From positions 1 to 64,000 of the forward strand of contig JACPQR010000044.1 of assembly GCA_016190375.1 (NCBI GenBank): DNA of 64,000 nucleotides, in the 5' to 3' direction. Below the pieces are notes generated by a model. It did no database searches and was not told where the DNA came from. It saw only the letters and a program-made list of their open reading frames with translations. This document shows, one piece after another, positions 50,841 to 59,435 of this stretch (its first letter is position 1; each line of letters starts with the position of its first letter). The position numbers and the translations under genes are program-made. Origin of the DNA: Deltaproteobacteria bacterium (lineage in GTDB: Bacteria > Myxococcota_A > Polyangia > JACPQR01).

Positions 50841-51614
50841 GTGCTACAGTGGCGTCCCGTGGACGCGAAGCGAATCCGCGAGATCCTGGAAGGAGTGCGC
50901 GCCGGCGACACGTCCGTCGATGCCGCCGTCGAGAGCCTTCGAGCGTTCCCTTACCAGGATCTCGGCTTCGCCAGCATCGATCACCACAGGCCCGTGCGCC
51001 AGGGATTCGCCGAGGTGATCTTCGGGATGTCGAAGCCCGCGGAGCAGATCGTCGCGATCGCCATGGAGCTGTCCCGCGCGGGATCGAACGTGCTCGTGAC
51101 CAGGCTCGCGGCGGACAAGGCAGAGGAGGTGACGAGGGCGCTCGCCGGCTCCCGATACGACCCCGTCAGCCGCACGCTCGTCCTTCGCCAGCACGATCCG
51201 GAGAACAGAGGTCGGGGCCCCGTCGCGGTGCTGTGCGCCGGGACCAGCGACCTGCCCGTGGCCGAAGAGGCTGCGGTCACGGCCGACCTGATGGGCAACG
51301 AGGTCCTCAGGCTGTACGACGTCGGGGTCGCCGGGATCCACAGGCTCCTCGGCCGGCGCGACGTGCTCGAGCAAGCCCGGGTCCTGATCGTGGTCGCGGG
51401 GATGGAGGGCGCGCTCCCCAGCGTGGTCGGCGGGCTCGTCTCGAAGCCGGTGATCGCGGTGCCGACCAGCGTCGGCTACGGCGCGAGCTTCCACGGGATC
51501 GCGGCGCTCCTGGGGATGCTCAATAGCTGCGCCGCCGGCGTGACCGTCGTCAACATCGACAACGGCTTCGGGGCCGGCGTTGCGGCCTCGCTGATCAACC
51601 GGAAGGACGCATGA
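50841..51614 (+). CDS. larB: LarB, nickel-pincer cofactor biosynthesis (PurE-like carboxylase)
   Basis: 257 residues from GTG 50841; GTG 50859 gives DAKRIREILEGVRAG and matches the usual LarB start better. LarB carboxylates and hydrolyses nicotinic acid adenine dinucleotide to begin synthesis of the nickel-pincer nucleotide used by lactate racemase and related enzymes. The C-terminal half has the PurE/AIRC fold, with CAGTSDLPVAEEAAVTADLM and GGLVSKPVIAVPTSVGYGAS. Its stop overlaps the larC start. LarA and LarE are not in the window. Confidence 0.93.
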   Translation: MLQWRPVDAKRIREILEGVRAGDTSVDAAVESLRAFPYQDLGFASIDHHRPVRQGFAEVIFGMSKPAEQIVAIAMELSRAGSNVLVTRLAADKAEEVTRALAGSRYDPVSRTLVLRQHDPENRGRGPVAVLCAGTSDLPVAEEAAVTADLMGNEVLRLYDVGVAGIHRLLGRRDVLEQARVLIVVAGMEGALPSVVGGLVSKPVIAVPTSVGYGASFHGIAALLGMLNSCAAGVTVVNIDNGFGAGVAASLINRKDA

Positions 51615-52852
51615 GCCATCTGGACCACGATCATCCCCACGAGCATGCGCGCGGTGAGGCGCGCCGCATCGACAGGGCGACGGCGGGAGCGGCGCGGATC
51701 GTTTACCTCGACTGCTTCTCGGGAATCGCGGGCGACATGACGCTCGCCGCCCTGGTGGACGCTGGCGTGCCGCTCGATCACGTCCGCGAGGAGCTCGGGT
51801 CCCTCGGGGTCACGGGCTGGCAGATCGCCACGCGCACGATCGTGCGGAGCGGCATCGCGGCCACCAAGCTCGACGTCGAGGTCGGTGCCGGACAGCCCGA
51901 ACGGACGTTCTCCGAGATCCGCTCGATCATCGAGGGATCGAAGCTGGCCGACGGTGCGCGATCGAGGGCGCTCCAGGTCTTCGAACGACTGGGGCGCGCA
52001 GAGGCGAGGGTCCACCGGGTCGAGCTCGACGACGTTCACTTCCACGAGGTCGGGGCGGTGGACGCCATCGTCGACGTCTGCGGAACGGCGGTCGCGCTCG
52101 ACTGGCTCGGCGCACGCGTGACCAGCGCGCCGGTTCCGCACGGCCGCGGCTTCGTCGAGGCTCGGCACGGAGTCCTGCCCCTGCCGTCCCCCGCGGCGCT
52201 CGAGGCCCTCGAGGGCGTGCCCGTCTACGGTGTGGATCTCGAGGCGGAGCTCGTGACGCCAACCGGGGCGGCCATCGTCGGGGCGCTGGCGGAGTCGTTC
52301 GGCCCCTTGCCTTCGCTGAGGATCGAGTCGATCGGATGGGGAGCCGGCACGCGGGAGCTGCCCGATCGACCGAACCTCCTGCGCGCGATCGTCGGCGAGC
52401 CCGCTCTTTCGTCGAGCCAGGGGACCCACTTCGTGATCGAGGCGAACGTGGACGACATGACGCCCGAGATCGCGGGGTTCCTGCTGGAGAGGCTCCTCTG
52501 CGAAGGAGCGCTCGACGTCTGGCTCGGTCCGGTGCAGATGAAGAAGGGACGTCCGGGCTTCCTCGTCGGCGTCCTGGCCCGGGCCGTCGATCGCGAACGG
52601 CTGGAGACGGTGCTCCTGTCCGAGTCCACGACGATCGGCGTACGCCGCCACGCGGTCGAGCGCCGCGAGCTACCCCGGTCCTTCGAGACCGTCGAGACGC
52701 GATACGGCCCCATTCCGATCAAGGTCGCATCGGACGGCGTCGCCCACAACGCGGTCCCGGAGTTCGAGGCCTGCAAGTCGGCCGCCCTGGCCTACCGCGT
52801 CCCGCTCAAGGACGTCTTCGCCGAGGCGATCGCGGCATATCACCGCAGGTAG
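51611..52852 (+). CDS. larC: LarC, nickel insertion protein for the nickel-pincer cofactor
   Basis: 413 residues from ATG 51611 (ATGA overlap). LarC puts nickel into the pincer nucleotide in a CTP-dependent reaction. The N-terminus has a His-rich stretch (SHLDHDHPHEHARG) before IVYLDCFSGIAGDMTLAALV, the family signature. DVHFHEVGAVDAIVD and ANVDDMTPEIAGFLLERL are also present. In some species LarC needs a frameshift between two frames; here it is one continuous frame. The His-rich tail may store or bind Ni2+. Confidence 0.93.
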   Translation: MSHLDHDHPHEHARGEARRIDRATAGAARIVYLDCFSGIAGDMTLAALVDAGVPLDHVREELGSLGVTGWQIATRTIVRSGIAATKLDVEVGAGQPERTFSEIRSIIEGSKLADGARSRALQVFERLGRAEARVHRVELDDVHFHEVGAVDAIVDVCGTAVALDWLGARVTSAPVPHGRGFVEARHGVLPLPSPAALEALEGVPVYGVDLEAELVTPTGAAIVGALAESFGPLPSLRIESIGWGAGTRELPDRPNLLRAIVGEPALSSSQGTHFVIEANVDDMTPEIAGFLLERLLCEGALDVWLGPVQMKKGRPGFLVGVLARAVDRERLETVLLSESTTIGVRRHAVERRELPRSFETVETRYGPIPIKVASDGVAHNAVPEFEACKSAALAYRVPLKDVFAEAIAAYHRR

Positions 52853-52895
52853 CGAGCGTCGCCGTCGTGGTATCGTGACGCCTCCTGTGGAGGGG

Positions 52896-55001
52896 ATGAA
52901 GGAGCGCGGGAGCGCATTCGGGGAAGGACGCGCCGGGCTGGAGCTTCCCGGCGGGTACGAGCTCCTGAAGCGGATCGGCGTCGGGGGCATGGCGGAGGTC
53001 TTCCTCGCGAGGCAGACCGTCGGCGCCGGGGTGGAGCGGCCGGTCGTGATCAAGCGGATGCTGCCCGAGATCGCCGGCGATCCGCTGTTCGTTTCGATGT
53101 TCGTGGAGGAGGCTCGAGTGGCCGCCCAGCTCCAGCACCCGAACATCGTGCAGATCTACGACGTCGTGATGGCGGGGACCTGCCCCTGCATCGTCATGGA
53201 GCACCTCGACGGCTTCGACGTGCGCTGGCTGGCGCGTCGCAGCGGCGAGCGCGCGAGCCGCACCGTGCCGGTCGCCGCGGTGGCGGCGATCGGAGCCGGC
53301 GCGGCGCACGGCCTGGGGCACGCTCATCGAAAGCGTGGGCTCGACGGGAGGCCCCTCGGAATCGTGCACCGGGACGTCTCTCCACACAACCTGTTCGTCA
53401 CTCGCGACGGCGCGGTCAAGGTGGTGGACTTCGGCATCGCCAAGTCGAGCGCGCAGATGACGGCGACCCAGGAAGGGGCGATCAAGGGAAAGATCCCGTA
53501 CATGTCGCCCGAGCAGGTGCGGGGCGAGGCGCTCGACGCCTCGAGCGATCTGTTCTCTCTCGGTGTCGTTCTCTGGGAGACCGCGACGGGGCATCGCCTC
53601 TTCCGGCGCGGCAGCGTGGAGCAAGCGGTGCAGGCGGTGCTCGCCTCGCCGATCCCAGCGCCGTCGCAGGTGCTCGAGGGGTTGCCGCCCCGGTTCGACG
53701 AGATCACTTGCAAGGCGCTCGCGCGCGACAGAGCGGCCCGCTACGCGACGGCGAAGGACCTGGCGCAGGACCTCGAGGAGCTCGCCCAGGAGCTCAAGGC
53801 GGGATCGAGCCAGATCCTGCTCTCCAGGCTGATCGAGAAGCTGGTGCGCGCGGGGGAGGAGAAGATGCGCCTGCCGCCATCCAAGATCGACACGGAGGAG
53901 GTGACCAACCCAGCCGGCACTCCTCCGCGAACGGGAGGCGAGCGCGACGCCCGCGACTCGCAGGTCGCCGGTCGTTCGGCGATTCTCACCGTACGCGGCG
54001 GAGTCGATGGACGCGTGCGGCCCGGGCGCGCGAGCGAGCTGAAGTCCGCCGGACCGGTCGCCGGCGAGACCTCGATCCGGGCCGCCGTGCCGACGAAGTA
54101 CGGCGGTTTCGAGGCGCCGATGGCCCCCCCGGCCGGCTCGGGGCCGTCGCCCGGCGCCGCGAGGCCCGCCAGCCCGTCCGGACCCGAGCCAGACCTCGAG
54201 GCCGTGGACGCGGCCCTCGAGCATGGGCTCTCCTCGCTCGAAGCCCCGTCCGAGCCCGAGCTCGATTCCGGCGCCCCACCGTCCGCCCGCGCCCGGCCCG
54301 CGTCGGGCGGGCGGGAGCTCGACGCGGCGGAGGTCCCGGGTGCCCCGCTCGATCTCGCGGTCGACGTCGCCCGCGAGCGGAAGGCGCAGGTGTTCCGCGA
54401 GGATCTCGACCGCAAGGCCAGAAGCCTGGCGGATTATGGCGAGGCACCGGGCCTGCTCCGTGCTCCGCTGTACGCATTGCGGGTGCGCAGGCGGCGCGCC
54501 TGGCTGGCGCGCAGGGTCGCGGTCCTGCGCGAGGCGGTCGAGGCGGCGAGGGCCGAGGCCCTACAGCTTCTCTCCGGGCTGGGCGAGAAGGTCCGGACCG
54601 GCTGCTCGAGCCATCGGGAGCTGGGGTCCCTGCTGGACCAGATCGAGCGCGCCGAGGGCGAGATGAGGCTGCGGGCGAAGGAGGTCGAGGCCGGCGACGC
54701 CAGCGTCGAGGAGCGCCGGCTCCTCGAGGCCGCTCGCGCGGCGCTGCGAGCGCTCCTCGCCGACCTCGGGAGGCGCGCCCTGGAGAAGGGAATCGTGGAC
54801 CCGGACGAGAGGGCGGCGACGACCGCTCGCGCCGCGAAAGAGCGCGCGGCCACCCGGGGAAGGGACCTCGAGCTCTACGAGCGTGCTCGGATGATGTTCG
54901 ATCAGACCGCGGTGCGACGGGGCTGGGTCGTTCTCTCGTGGAGCGCCGTGATCGTCGTCGCCGCCGCGGTCGGTGCCTGCTACTTGTTCGGCTTGCTCTG
55001 A
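52896..55001 (+). CDS. Tail-anchored Ser/Thr protein kinase
   Basis: 701 residues from ATG 52896; GTG 52875 is also in frame. The kinase domain spans about residues 20-300: GVGGMAEVF, Lys53 in VVIKRM, HRDVSPHN, VVDFG and SPEQ. A long Ala/Pro/Glu-rich linker and a charged, probably helical region (about 480-660, RAEALQLLSGLGEKVRTG) follow. The only membrane segment is at the very end (WVVLSWSAVIVVAAAVGACYLF), so the enzyme is tail-anchored with the kinase in the cytoplasm. The last 22 bases overlap the end of the convergent Cys-rich gene. Confidence 0.9.
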   Translation: MKERGSAFGEGRAGLELPGGYELLKRIGVGGMAEVFLARQTVGAGVERPVVIKRMLPEIAGDPLFVSMFVEEARVAAQLQHPNIVQIYDVVMAGTCPCIVMEHLDGFDVRWLARRSGERASRTVPVAAVAAIGAGAAHGLGHAHRKRGLDGRPLGIVHRDVSPHNLFVTRDGAVKVVDFGIAKSSAQMTATQEGAIKGKIPYMSPEQVRGEALDASSDLFSLGVVLWETATGHRLFRRGSVEQAVQAVLASPIPAPSQVLEGLPPRFDEITCKALARDRAARYATAKDLAQDLEELAQELKAGSSQILLSRLIEKLVRAGEEKMRLPPSKIDTEEVTNPAGTPPRTGGERDARDSQVAGRSAILTVRGGVDGRVRPGRASELKSAGPVAGETSIRAAVPTKYGGFEAPMAPPAGSGPSPGAARPASPSGPEPDLEAVDAALEHGLSSLEAPSEPELDSGAPPSARARPASGGRELDAAEVPGAPLDLAVDVARERKAQVFREDLDRKARSLADYGEAPGLLRAPLYALRVRRRRAWLARRVAVLREAVEAARAEALQLLSGLGEKVRTGCSSHRELGSLLDQIERAEGEMRLRAKEVEAGDASVEERRLLEAARAALRALLADLGRRALEKGIVDPDERAATTARAAKERAATRGRDLELYERARMMFDQTAVRRGWVVLSWSAVIVVAAAVGACYLFGLL

Positions 55002-55771
55002 CGGCGGGCGAGCGCGACGGCGATCAGGCCGAGGCTCATTGCCGCGAGGGCGGAGCCCCGCCGGGAAGCAGGCGAGGGCGCCGCGGAGCAGCCGGAGGCC
55101 TCGCCTTCCGCGTCGCAGCCGGACAGGTCGCAGGTGACCTCGCCGCGAGCGGACACGTCGACCTCGATGTCCTGCGTGGCGAGGTAGGTGATGCAGGCCT
55201 CGATGTCCGAGGCATGCACGTACTGGCCGTTGCAGAAGATCGCCCCCGAGGGCTCCTCGCAGCGCGCGACGCAGCCGCCCTCGAGCTCGGCGAAGCAGTC
55301 GATGTTGCAGTCGAAGTTCACGGACGTGGTGCACGAGCCGGTGCAGCACCGGGTGCAGTGCTCCTGGCAATCGCTGGGCGGCACCTCGCACGCCTCGTTG
55401 CAGTGGATGTCGCACTGGGCTCGCGCGGTCTCGGCGCAGTCCTCGCTGGCCTGCGCCTCCTCGCACTGCTCGGTGACCGGCCCGTCGCACTCGCCGTGGC
55501 AGCCCACGAAGCAATCGAGAGCTTCCGGATTGCAGGTCAGGATGCATTGCTCGCCGCAGGAGTCCACGCACTGCGTCTCGGCGGAGGCCGTGCACTCGCC
55601 CGTGCAACCCACCTCGAAGCTCATCGGCGTGCACTGCGCGGTGCACCCGCCCTCGACCTCGATCCGGCAGTCGAGCCCGCCCGAGAAATCGAAGTTGCCG
55701 CATGGGTCGTCCTGCGCCCCGGCGGCCATCGGGAGGGAAAGGACCACGAAGGCGATTGCGAAGTTTCTCAC
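54980..55771 (-). CDS. Cys-rich exported protein with MYXO-CTERM-like tail
   Basis: 263 residues from GTG 55771, which has AGGAG about 7 bases upstream and gives a clean signal peptide (AFVVLSLPMAAGA). The mature chain has about 32 Cys in a quasi-regular pattern (CTAQC, CTGEC, CVDSC, CFVGCHGEC, CDIHCNEAC). The C-terminus is a tail of the MYXO-CTERM kind: Gly-Cys, a short spacer, a hydrophobic segment (ALAAMSLGLIAVALA) and basic residues. Such tails are thought to be cut at the Cys for surface attachment. The stop codon lies inside the coding end of the convergent kinase gene. Confidence 0.8.
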   Translation of the reverse strand: MRNFAIAFVVLSLPMAAGAQDDPCGNFDFSGGLDCRIEVEGGCTAQCTPMSFEVGCTGECTASAETQCVDSCGEQCILTCNPEALDCFVGCHGECDGPVTEQCEEAQASEDCAETARAQCDIHCNEACEVPPSDCQEHCTRCCTGSCTTSVNFDCNIDCFAELEGGCVARCEEPSGAIFCNGQYVHASDIEACITYLATQDIEVDVSARGEVTCDLSGCDAEGEASGCSAAPSPASRRGSALAAMSLGLIAVALARRQSKPNK

Positions 55772-55942
55772 TGGCTTCTCCTGTTCTCGAGGTGGAACCG
55801 CCCGCAGCAATGCGCAGGCCACACCGGTTTTCCCATGACCCTGCAGCAACCCGGGGTGTCCCACCACGACATCGCGATCATCTCGACTCGCCCGGACTGT
55901 TGCAAGAAAGGCACGCTTGCGGGGCGGCTCGCGGCGCCTCGC

Positions 55943-56599
55943 TCAGCCCGCCGCGCCTCCAAGTCGCAGGACGGCGGTCCAGTCGTTTCGCCGATCGACC
56001 GAGACGAACGGCAGGCGAACATCCAGCGAAGTCGGCGGCAGCGCCACGCCCAGGACGCAGGCGCCAACGACCACGTCGCTCGAGCAGGAGTCCCGGAGAT
56101 CACGCCCGCGGTGGATGACGTTGACGCGACGCGCCGGCGTGGAATCGATTGTCGCCCTGGCGATCTCGTCGAGCGGCGCCGGCGCGGGCATCGCGCTCTC
56201 GATCTGCCAGGCGCGGAACGCAGCCGGCTCCGGGAGGTCCGCGTACAGTCGCTCGACGTCCCTGCCGGAGTCGCGCTCGAGCGCGATCGCGAGGATCGCT
56301 GCGAGGCCGGCGTCGCCGGCTCGACACCTGGCCCTGAACAGCAGCTCCGTTGCGGGTACCACGACACTGGGGAAGCGCTCGCACGGGCGGAGCTCGACGG
56401 CCGAACGCCCGACGATCGCGGGCACAGGTCCGCCGAGGTCGTAGGCGGCGATCAGGAGGACTGGCTCGGGCCAGCCCCCGAGCAGCCCGTCGTCACCCCT
56501 GGCGATCTCGAGCGACAGGAGGCGCACCGAGATCGTCCGGTGCCCGGCCGGCGGCCCGGGCGTCCGTCTGGTGCGACCGCGGCGCTTCTTGCGGCCCAT
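55943..56599 (-). CDS. Hypothetical protein
   Basis: 218 residues from ATG 56599; a longer in-frame stretch upstream runs into the HDAC gene region and lacks features. The N-terminus is basic (GRKKRRGRTRR), and the rest is mixed alpha/beta with no signal peptide (for example VRLLSLEIARGDDG, DVVVGACVLGVALPPTSLDV). I do not recognise a family. It follows the deacetylase gene by 52 bases on the same strand and may be co-transcribed with it. Confidence 0.6.
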   Translation of the reverse strand: MGRKKRRGRTRRTPGPPAGHRTISVRLLSLEIARGDDGLLGGWPEPVLLIAAYDLGGPVPAIVGRSAVELRPCERFPSVVVPATELLFRARCRAGDAGLAAILAIALERDSGRDVERLYADLPEPAAFRAWQIESAMPAPAPLDEIARATIDSTPARRVNVIHRGRDLRDSCSSDVVVGACVLGVALPPTSLDVRLPFVSVDRRNDWTAVLRLGGAAG

Positions 56600-56651
56600 C
56601 GCAGGAGCATTACGCCGCCCCCGCGGTCCGCGTCCAGTGGCGGAGGGTTTC

Positions 56652-57674
56652 TCACAGCCGCCAGGTGCGGGAGTGGATCTCGCGGCATTGCCGCAAGACG
56701 GCTTCCGTTCGGGCGCTCGCGCCGGCCGGGAAGTCGGCCTGGGCGCCCGTGAGCACCTCCAGGCATGCCCGGACCGACGCTCGCAGGGCCTCGAGGTCGT
56801 AGCCACCCTCGAGGACGAGGACCAGCTTGCCAGCGCAGGCCTGGTCGGCGAGTCCCTTGACCGCGGAGCACATCGCCGCGAAGCCGCGCTCGGTCACGTC
56901 CATCTCGGCGAGCGGATCGCTCCGGTGCGGATCGAATCCAGCGGAGACGATGACGATGTCCGGCTGGAACCGGCTCGCGATTGGAACGAACAGCTCGCGG
57001 AACACCAAGCCGTAGTCGGCGTCGCCCTGTCCCGGTGGAAGCGGCGCGTTCACCGTGAAGCCCGCGCCGGATCCGACGCCGACCTCGCTCGCCGCGCCGG
57101 TCCCGGGGTAGAAGGGGAACTGATGCACCGACATGTAAAGGACGTCGCGGCGCGCCTCGAAGGCGTGCTGGGTGCCGTTACCGTGATGCACGTCCCAATC
57201 CACGATGGCCACGCGCTCCGCGCCGAGAGCCCGCGCCGCCTCGGCAGCGATCGCGACGTTGTCGAGGAGGCAGAAGCCCATCGCCCGATCCGCCTCGGCG
57301 TGATGGCCTGGGGGCCTGACGAGCGCGAACGCGGTCGCGGCCTCCTGCTGCCACACTTCTTCGACCGCACCGATGGCCGCGCCGGCCGCGAGCCTCGCCG
57401 CAGCGATGCTGTCCTCCGAGACCACGGTGTCGGCGTCGAGCTGCGCGACCTGTCCCTGAAGGTCGAGGAGCGCCGCGAGATAGCCGGCCTCGTGGACCCG
57501 CAGGATCTCCGCGTCCGTCGCGGGCCGTGGCCTTCGCCTGACGGTTCCTGGGATCGGGGTCCCGTCGAGGTCCTCGATGATCGCGGCCAGACGCTCGGGC
57601 CTCTCCGGATGTCCGGGCCCAGGGTCGTGGCGCAGGAACAGATCGTCAGTGAGGATCAGCGTCTGCATGGGCAT
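56652..57674 (-). CDS. Histone-deacetylase-family amidohydrolase
   Basis: 340 residues from ATG 57674 (ATG 57668 possible). The HDAC fold is clear: RPPGHHAEADRAMGFC with the tandem His, DWDVHHGNGTQ with the zinc-binding Asp and His, MSVHQFPFYPGTGA, and VSAGFDPHRSDPLAEM with the third zinc ligand Asp and the catalytic Tyr region GGYDLEAL. Bacterial members remove acyl groups from acetoin-type, polyamine or lysine substrates. A divergent gap of only 20 bases separates it from the DMT transporter gene, so both promoters must overlap coding or share this space. The substrate is unknown. Confidence 0.92.
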   Translation of the reverse strand: MPMQTLILTDDLFLRHDPGPGHPERPERLAAIIEDLDGTPIPGTVRRRPRPATDAEILRVHEAGYLAALLDLQGQVAQLDADTVVSEDSIAAARLAAGAAIGAVEEVWQQEAATAFALVRPPGHHAEADRAMGFCLLDNVAIAAEAARALGAERVAIVDWDVHHGNGTQHAFEARRDVLYMSVHQFPFYPGTGAASEVGVGSGAGFTVNAPLPPGQGDADYGLVFRELFVPIASRFQPDIVIVSAGFDPHRSDPLAEMDVTERGFAAMCSAVKGLADQACAGKLVLVLEGGYDLEALRASVRACLEVLTGAQADFPAGASARTEAVLRQCREIHSRTWRL

Positions 57675-57694
57675 GGCAGGATAGTTCGAAATCC

Positions 57695-58780
57695 ATGACC
57701 GAGCCCGATCACGTCAGCGGTCCTGCCCCGAACGCGCGAAGAGGCTTCGCGCTCGCCCTCGGGGCCGCCGCGTCGTTCGGCCTTGGAATTCCCCTGATCC
57801 AGCGGGCGAGCGAGGGTGTGGGCTCGTTCTTCGCAGCCGCGCTCCTGTATGCCGGCGCCGCCTTGTCGTGCGGGTTCTCGCTCGCGTGGACCACGCCGCG
57901 GGCGCGCGGCGAGGCGCCCCTGGGCCGGCCGCAGCTCCCACTCCTGGTCGGGATCGCCGTCCTCGGCGCGGCGCTCTCGCCCGCCGCGCTGATCTGGGGC
58001 CTCGCGCGGACGAGCGGACTCTCCGCGGCGCTGCTCCTGAACGCCGAAGGCGCCTTCACGGTGCTCCTCGCGAGGCTGCTCGAGTCGGAGCGCCTTGGCG
58101 GCCGTCTCGTGCTCGCCGTGACCCTGATCTTCGCCGGCTCCGCGCTGGTGGCGCTCGGCGAGGTCTCCGGCGGACCTGGCACGGGCGGCATTGTGGGTGT
58201 CCTCGCCGTGGCTGCCGCGACGCTGGGCTGGGCGACCGACAGCACGCTGGCCTCGAGGCTCTCCGGCTTCGATCCCCGCGCCGTGGTCGCCGCGAAGAGC
58301 GCCATCGGCGCCGTCCTCTCGATCGCCCTCGCCCTCACGCTCGGCGAGTCGGGACCCGTCCTCCTGGCTGCGGCGGCCCTGGTCGCGATCGGCTCGGTCA
58401 GCTACGGCGCCAGCCTCATGCTCTACCTGTCCGCCCAGCGGATCCTCGGCGCCGGGCGCGCGGGCGCCGTCTTCTCCGTGGGCCCCTTCTTCGGCGCGCT
58501 CCTGGCGCTCGCCCTCGGGGACCGCACCGGAAGCTGGATCGTCGCGCCCGCGGCGCTCCTCTTGGTTTCCGGCGTTGGGCTCCAGATCGCGGAGCGCCAC
58601 GCCCACGCCCATCGCCACGCGGGGCTGGCCCACGACCACCGGCACGGTCACGATGACGGCCACCACGACCACCTTCACGATCCGATGCCGGCCAGTCCTC
58701 ACAGCCACGTCCACGCGCACGACGAGCGCGTCCACGCGCACCCTCACACGGACGATGCCCACCACCGGCACAGGCACTGA
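57695..58780 (+). CDS. EamA/DMT-family transporter with very His-rich C-terminal tail
   Basis: 361 residues. Ten hydrophobic helices in two EamA halves (residues about 15-150 and 160-295) define the drug/metabolite transporter family. The final 65 residues (about 297-361) carry a dense His/Asp tail (HAHAHRHAGLAHDHRHGHDD and onwards, about 24 His). Such tails bind Ni2+, Co2+ or Zn2+ and suggest metal sensing, storage or export. Nickel-pincer genes larB/larC are 5 kb upstream, but no direct link is shown. The tail faces the cytoplasm if ten helices are right. Confidence 0.85.
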   Translation: MTEPDHVSGPAPNARRGFALALGAAASFGLGIPLIQRASEGVGSFFAAALLYAGAALSCGFSLAWTTPRARGEAPLGRPQLPLLVGIAVLGAALSPAALIWGLARTSGLSAALLLNAEGAFTVLLARLLESERLGGRLVLAVTLIFAGSALVALGEVSGGPGTGGIVGVLAVAAATLGWATDSTLASRLSGFDPRAVVAAKSAIGAVLSIALALTLGESGPVLLAAAALVAIGSVSYGASLMLYLSAQRILGAGRAGAVFSVGPFFGALLALALGDRTGSWIVAPAALLLVSGVGLQIAERHAHAHRHAGLAHDHRHGHDDGHHDHLHDPMPASPHSHVHAHDERVHAHPHTDDAHHRHRH

Positions 58781-58872
58781 CGGATAGCTCGCTTCGCACG
58801 GAGGCATGCACGTGGCCGGCGGCGCGTTCCAGCGATCACGTGATACGCTCGTCCGACGACGTAGCCGTTGTA

Positions 58873-59391
58873 CTAAGGATAGATCCTGACTTCGATCGCC
58901 TCGTTCGTCCGTTCGCCGAAGGCGTAGACGTCGGTGTCGCAGCCCGAGGCCTTCGGCTTGGGAACGCACGCGTCGAAGATGCAGCGATTGTCCGGGCACT
59001 CATCGTTCGCCGTGCAGTCCTCGCCCACGGGCGTGTCCGTGGTGTAAGCCTCGACCAGGACCATGTACGAGCCTTCCGTGACCTCCGTCGTGACGTGGGG
59101 CGCCGCGAGCTGATCCCAGGTCTCGTACTCCGGGTCGTGGGTGTTCGCGAAGTCGTCGGCCTGGACCCGCCGCGTCGCCAGGCCCTGGCAGTTCGTCACG
59201 CCAGGGCTCAGGAAGAAGCCGGCCACCGACTGGACGTCCGATAGGACTCCCTGAGCCGCGTTGACCGTGATGTCGAGGATGACGAGCCCTTCGCCTTCGC
59301 CCTCGCCCTCGCCTTCGCCACCATCGTCGTCACCGCAGCCGGCGATCGCCGCGGCCAGGAAGAGCACCCAGGAGAACCGTTGTCTTTCCAT
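58873..59391 (-). CDS. Lipoprotein with Gly-Glu repeat linker
   Basis: 172 residues from ATG 59391. The signal ends in lipobox IAGC; then come a short Asp run and a Gly-Glu repeat linker (GEGEGEGEGEG). The domain of about 130 residues has five Cys, four of them in CTANDECPDNRCIFDAC, which resembles the 'CxxxxDCPxxxxC' disulphide module of Myxococcota secreted proteins. No family is known to me. A weak operon link to thiL downstream (44-base gap) is possible. Confidence 0.72.
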   Translation of the reverse strand: MERQRFSWVLFLAAAIAGCGDDDGGEGEGEGEGEGLVILDITVNAAQGVLSDVQSVAGFFLSPGVTNCQGLATRRVQADDFANTHDPEYETWDQLAAPHVTTEVTEGSYMVLVEAYTTDTPVGEDCTANDECPDNRCIFDACVPKPKASGCDTDVYAFGERTNEAIEVRIYP

Positions 59392-59435
59392 TCCTCCTCC
59401 TCGCTCGCCTCGCGGGACGCAATCGTAGCGCGTCC

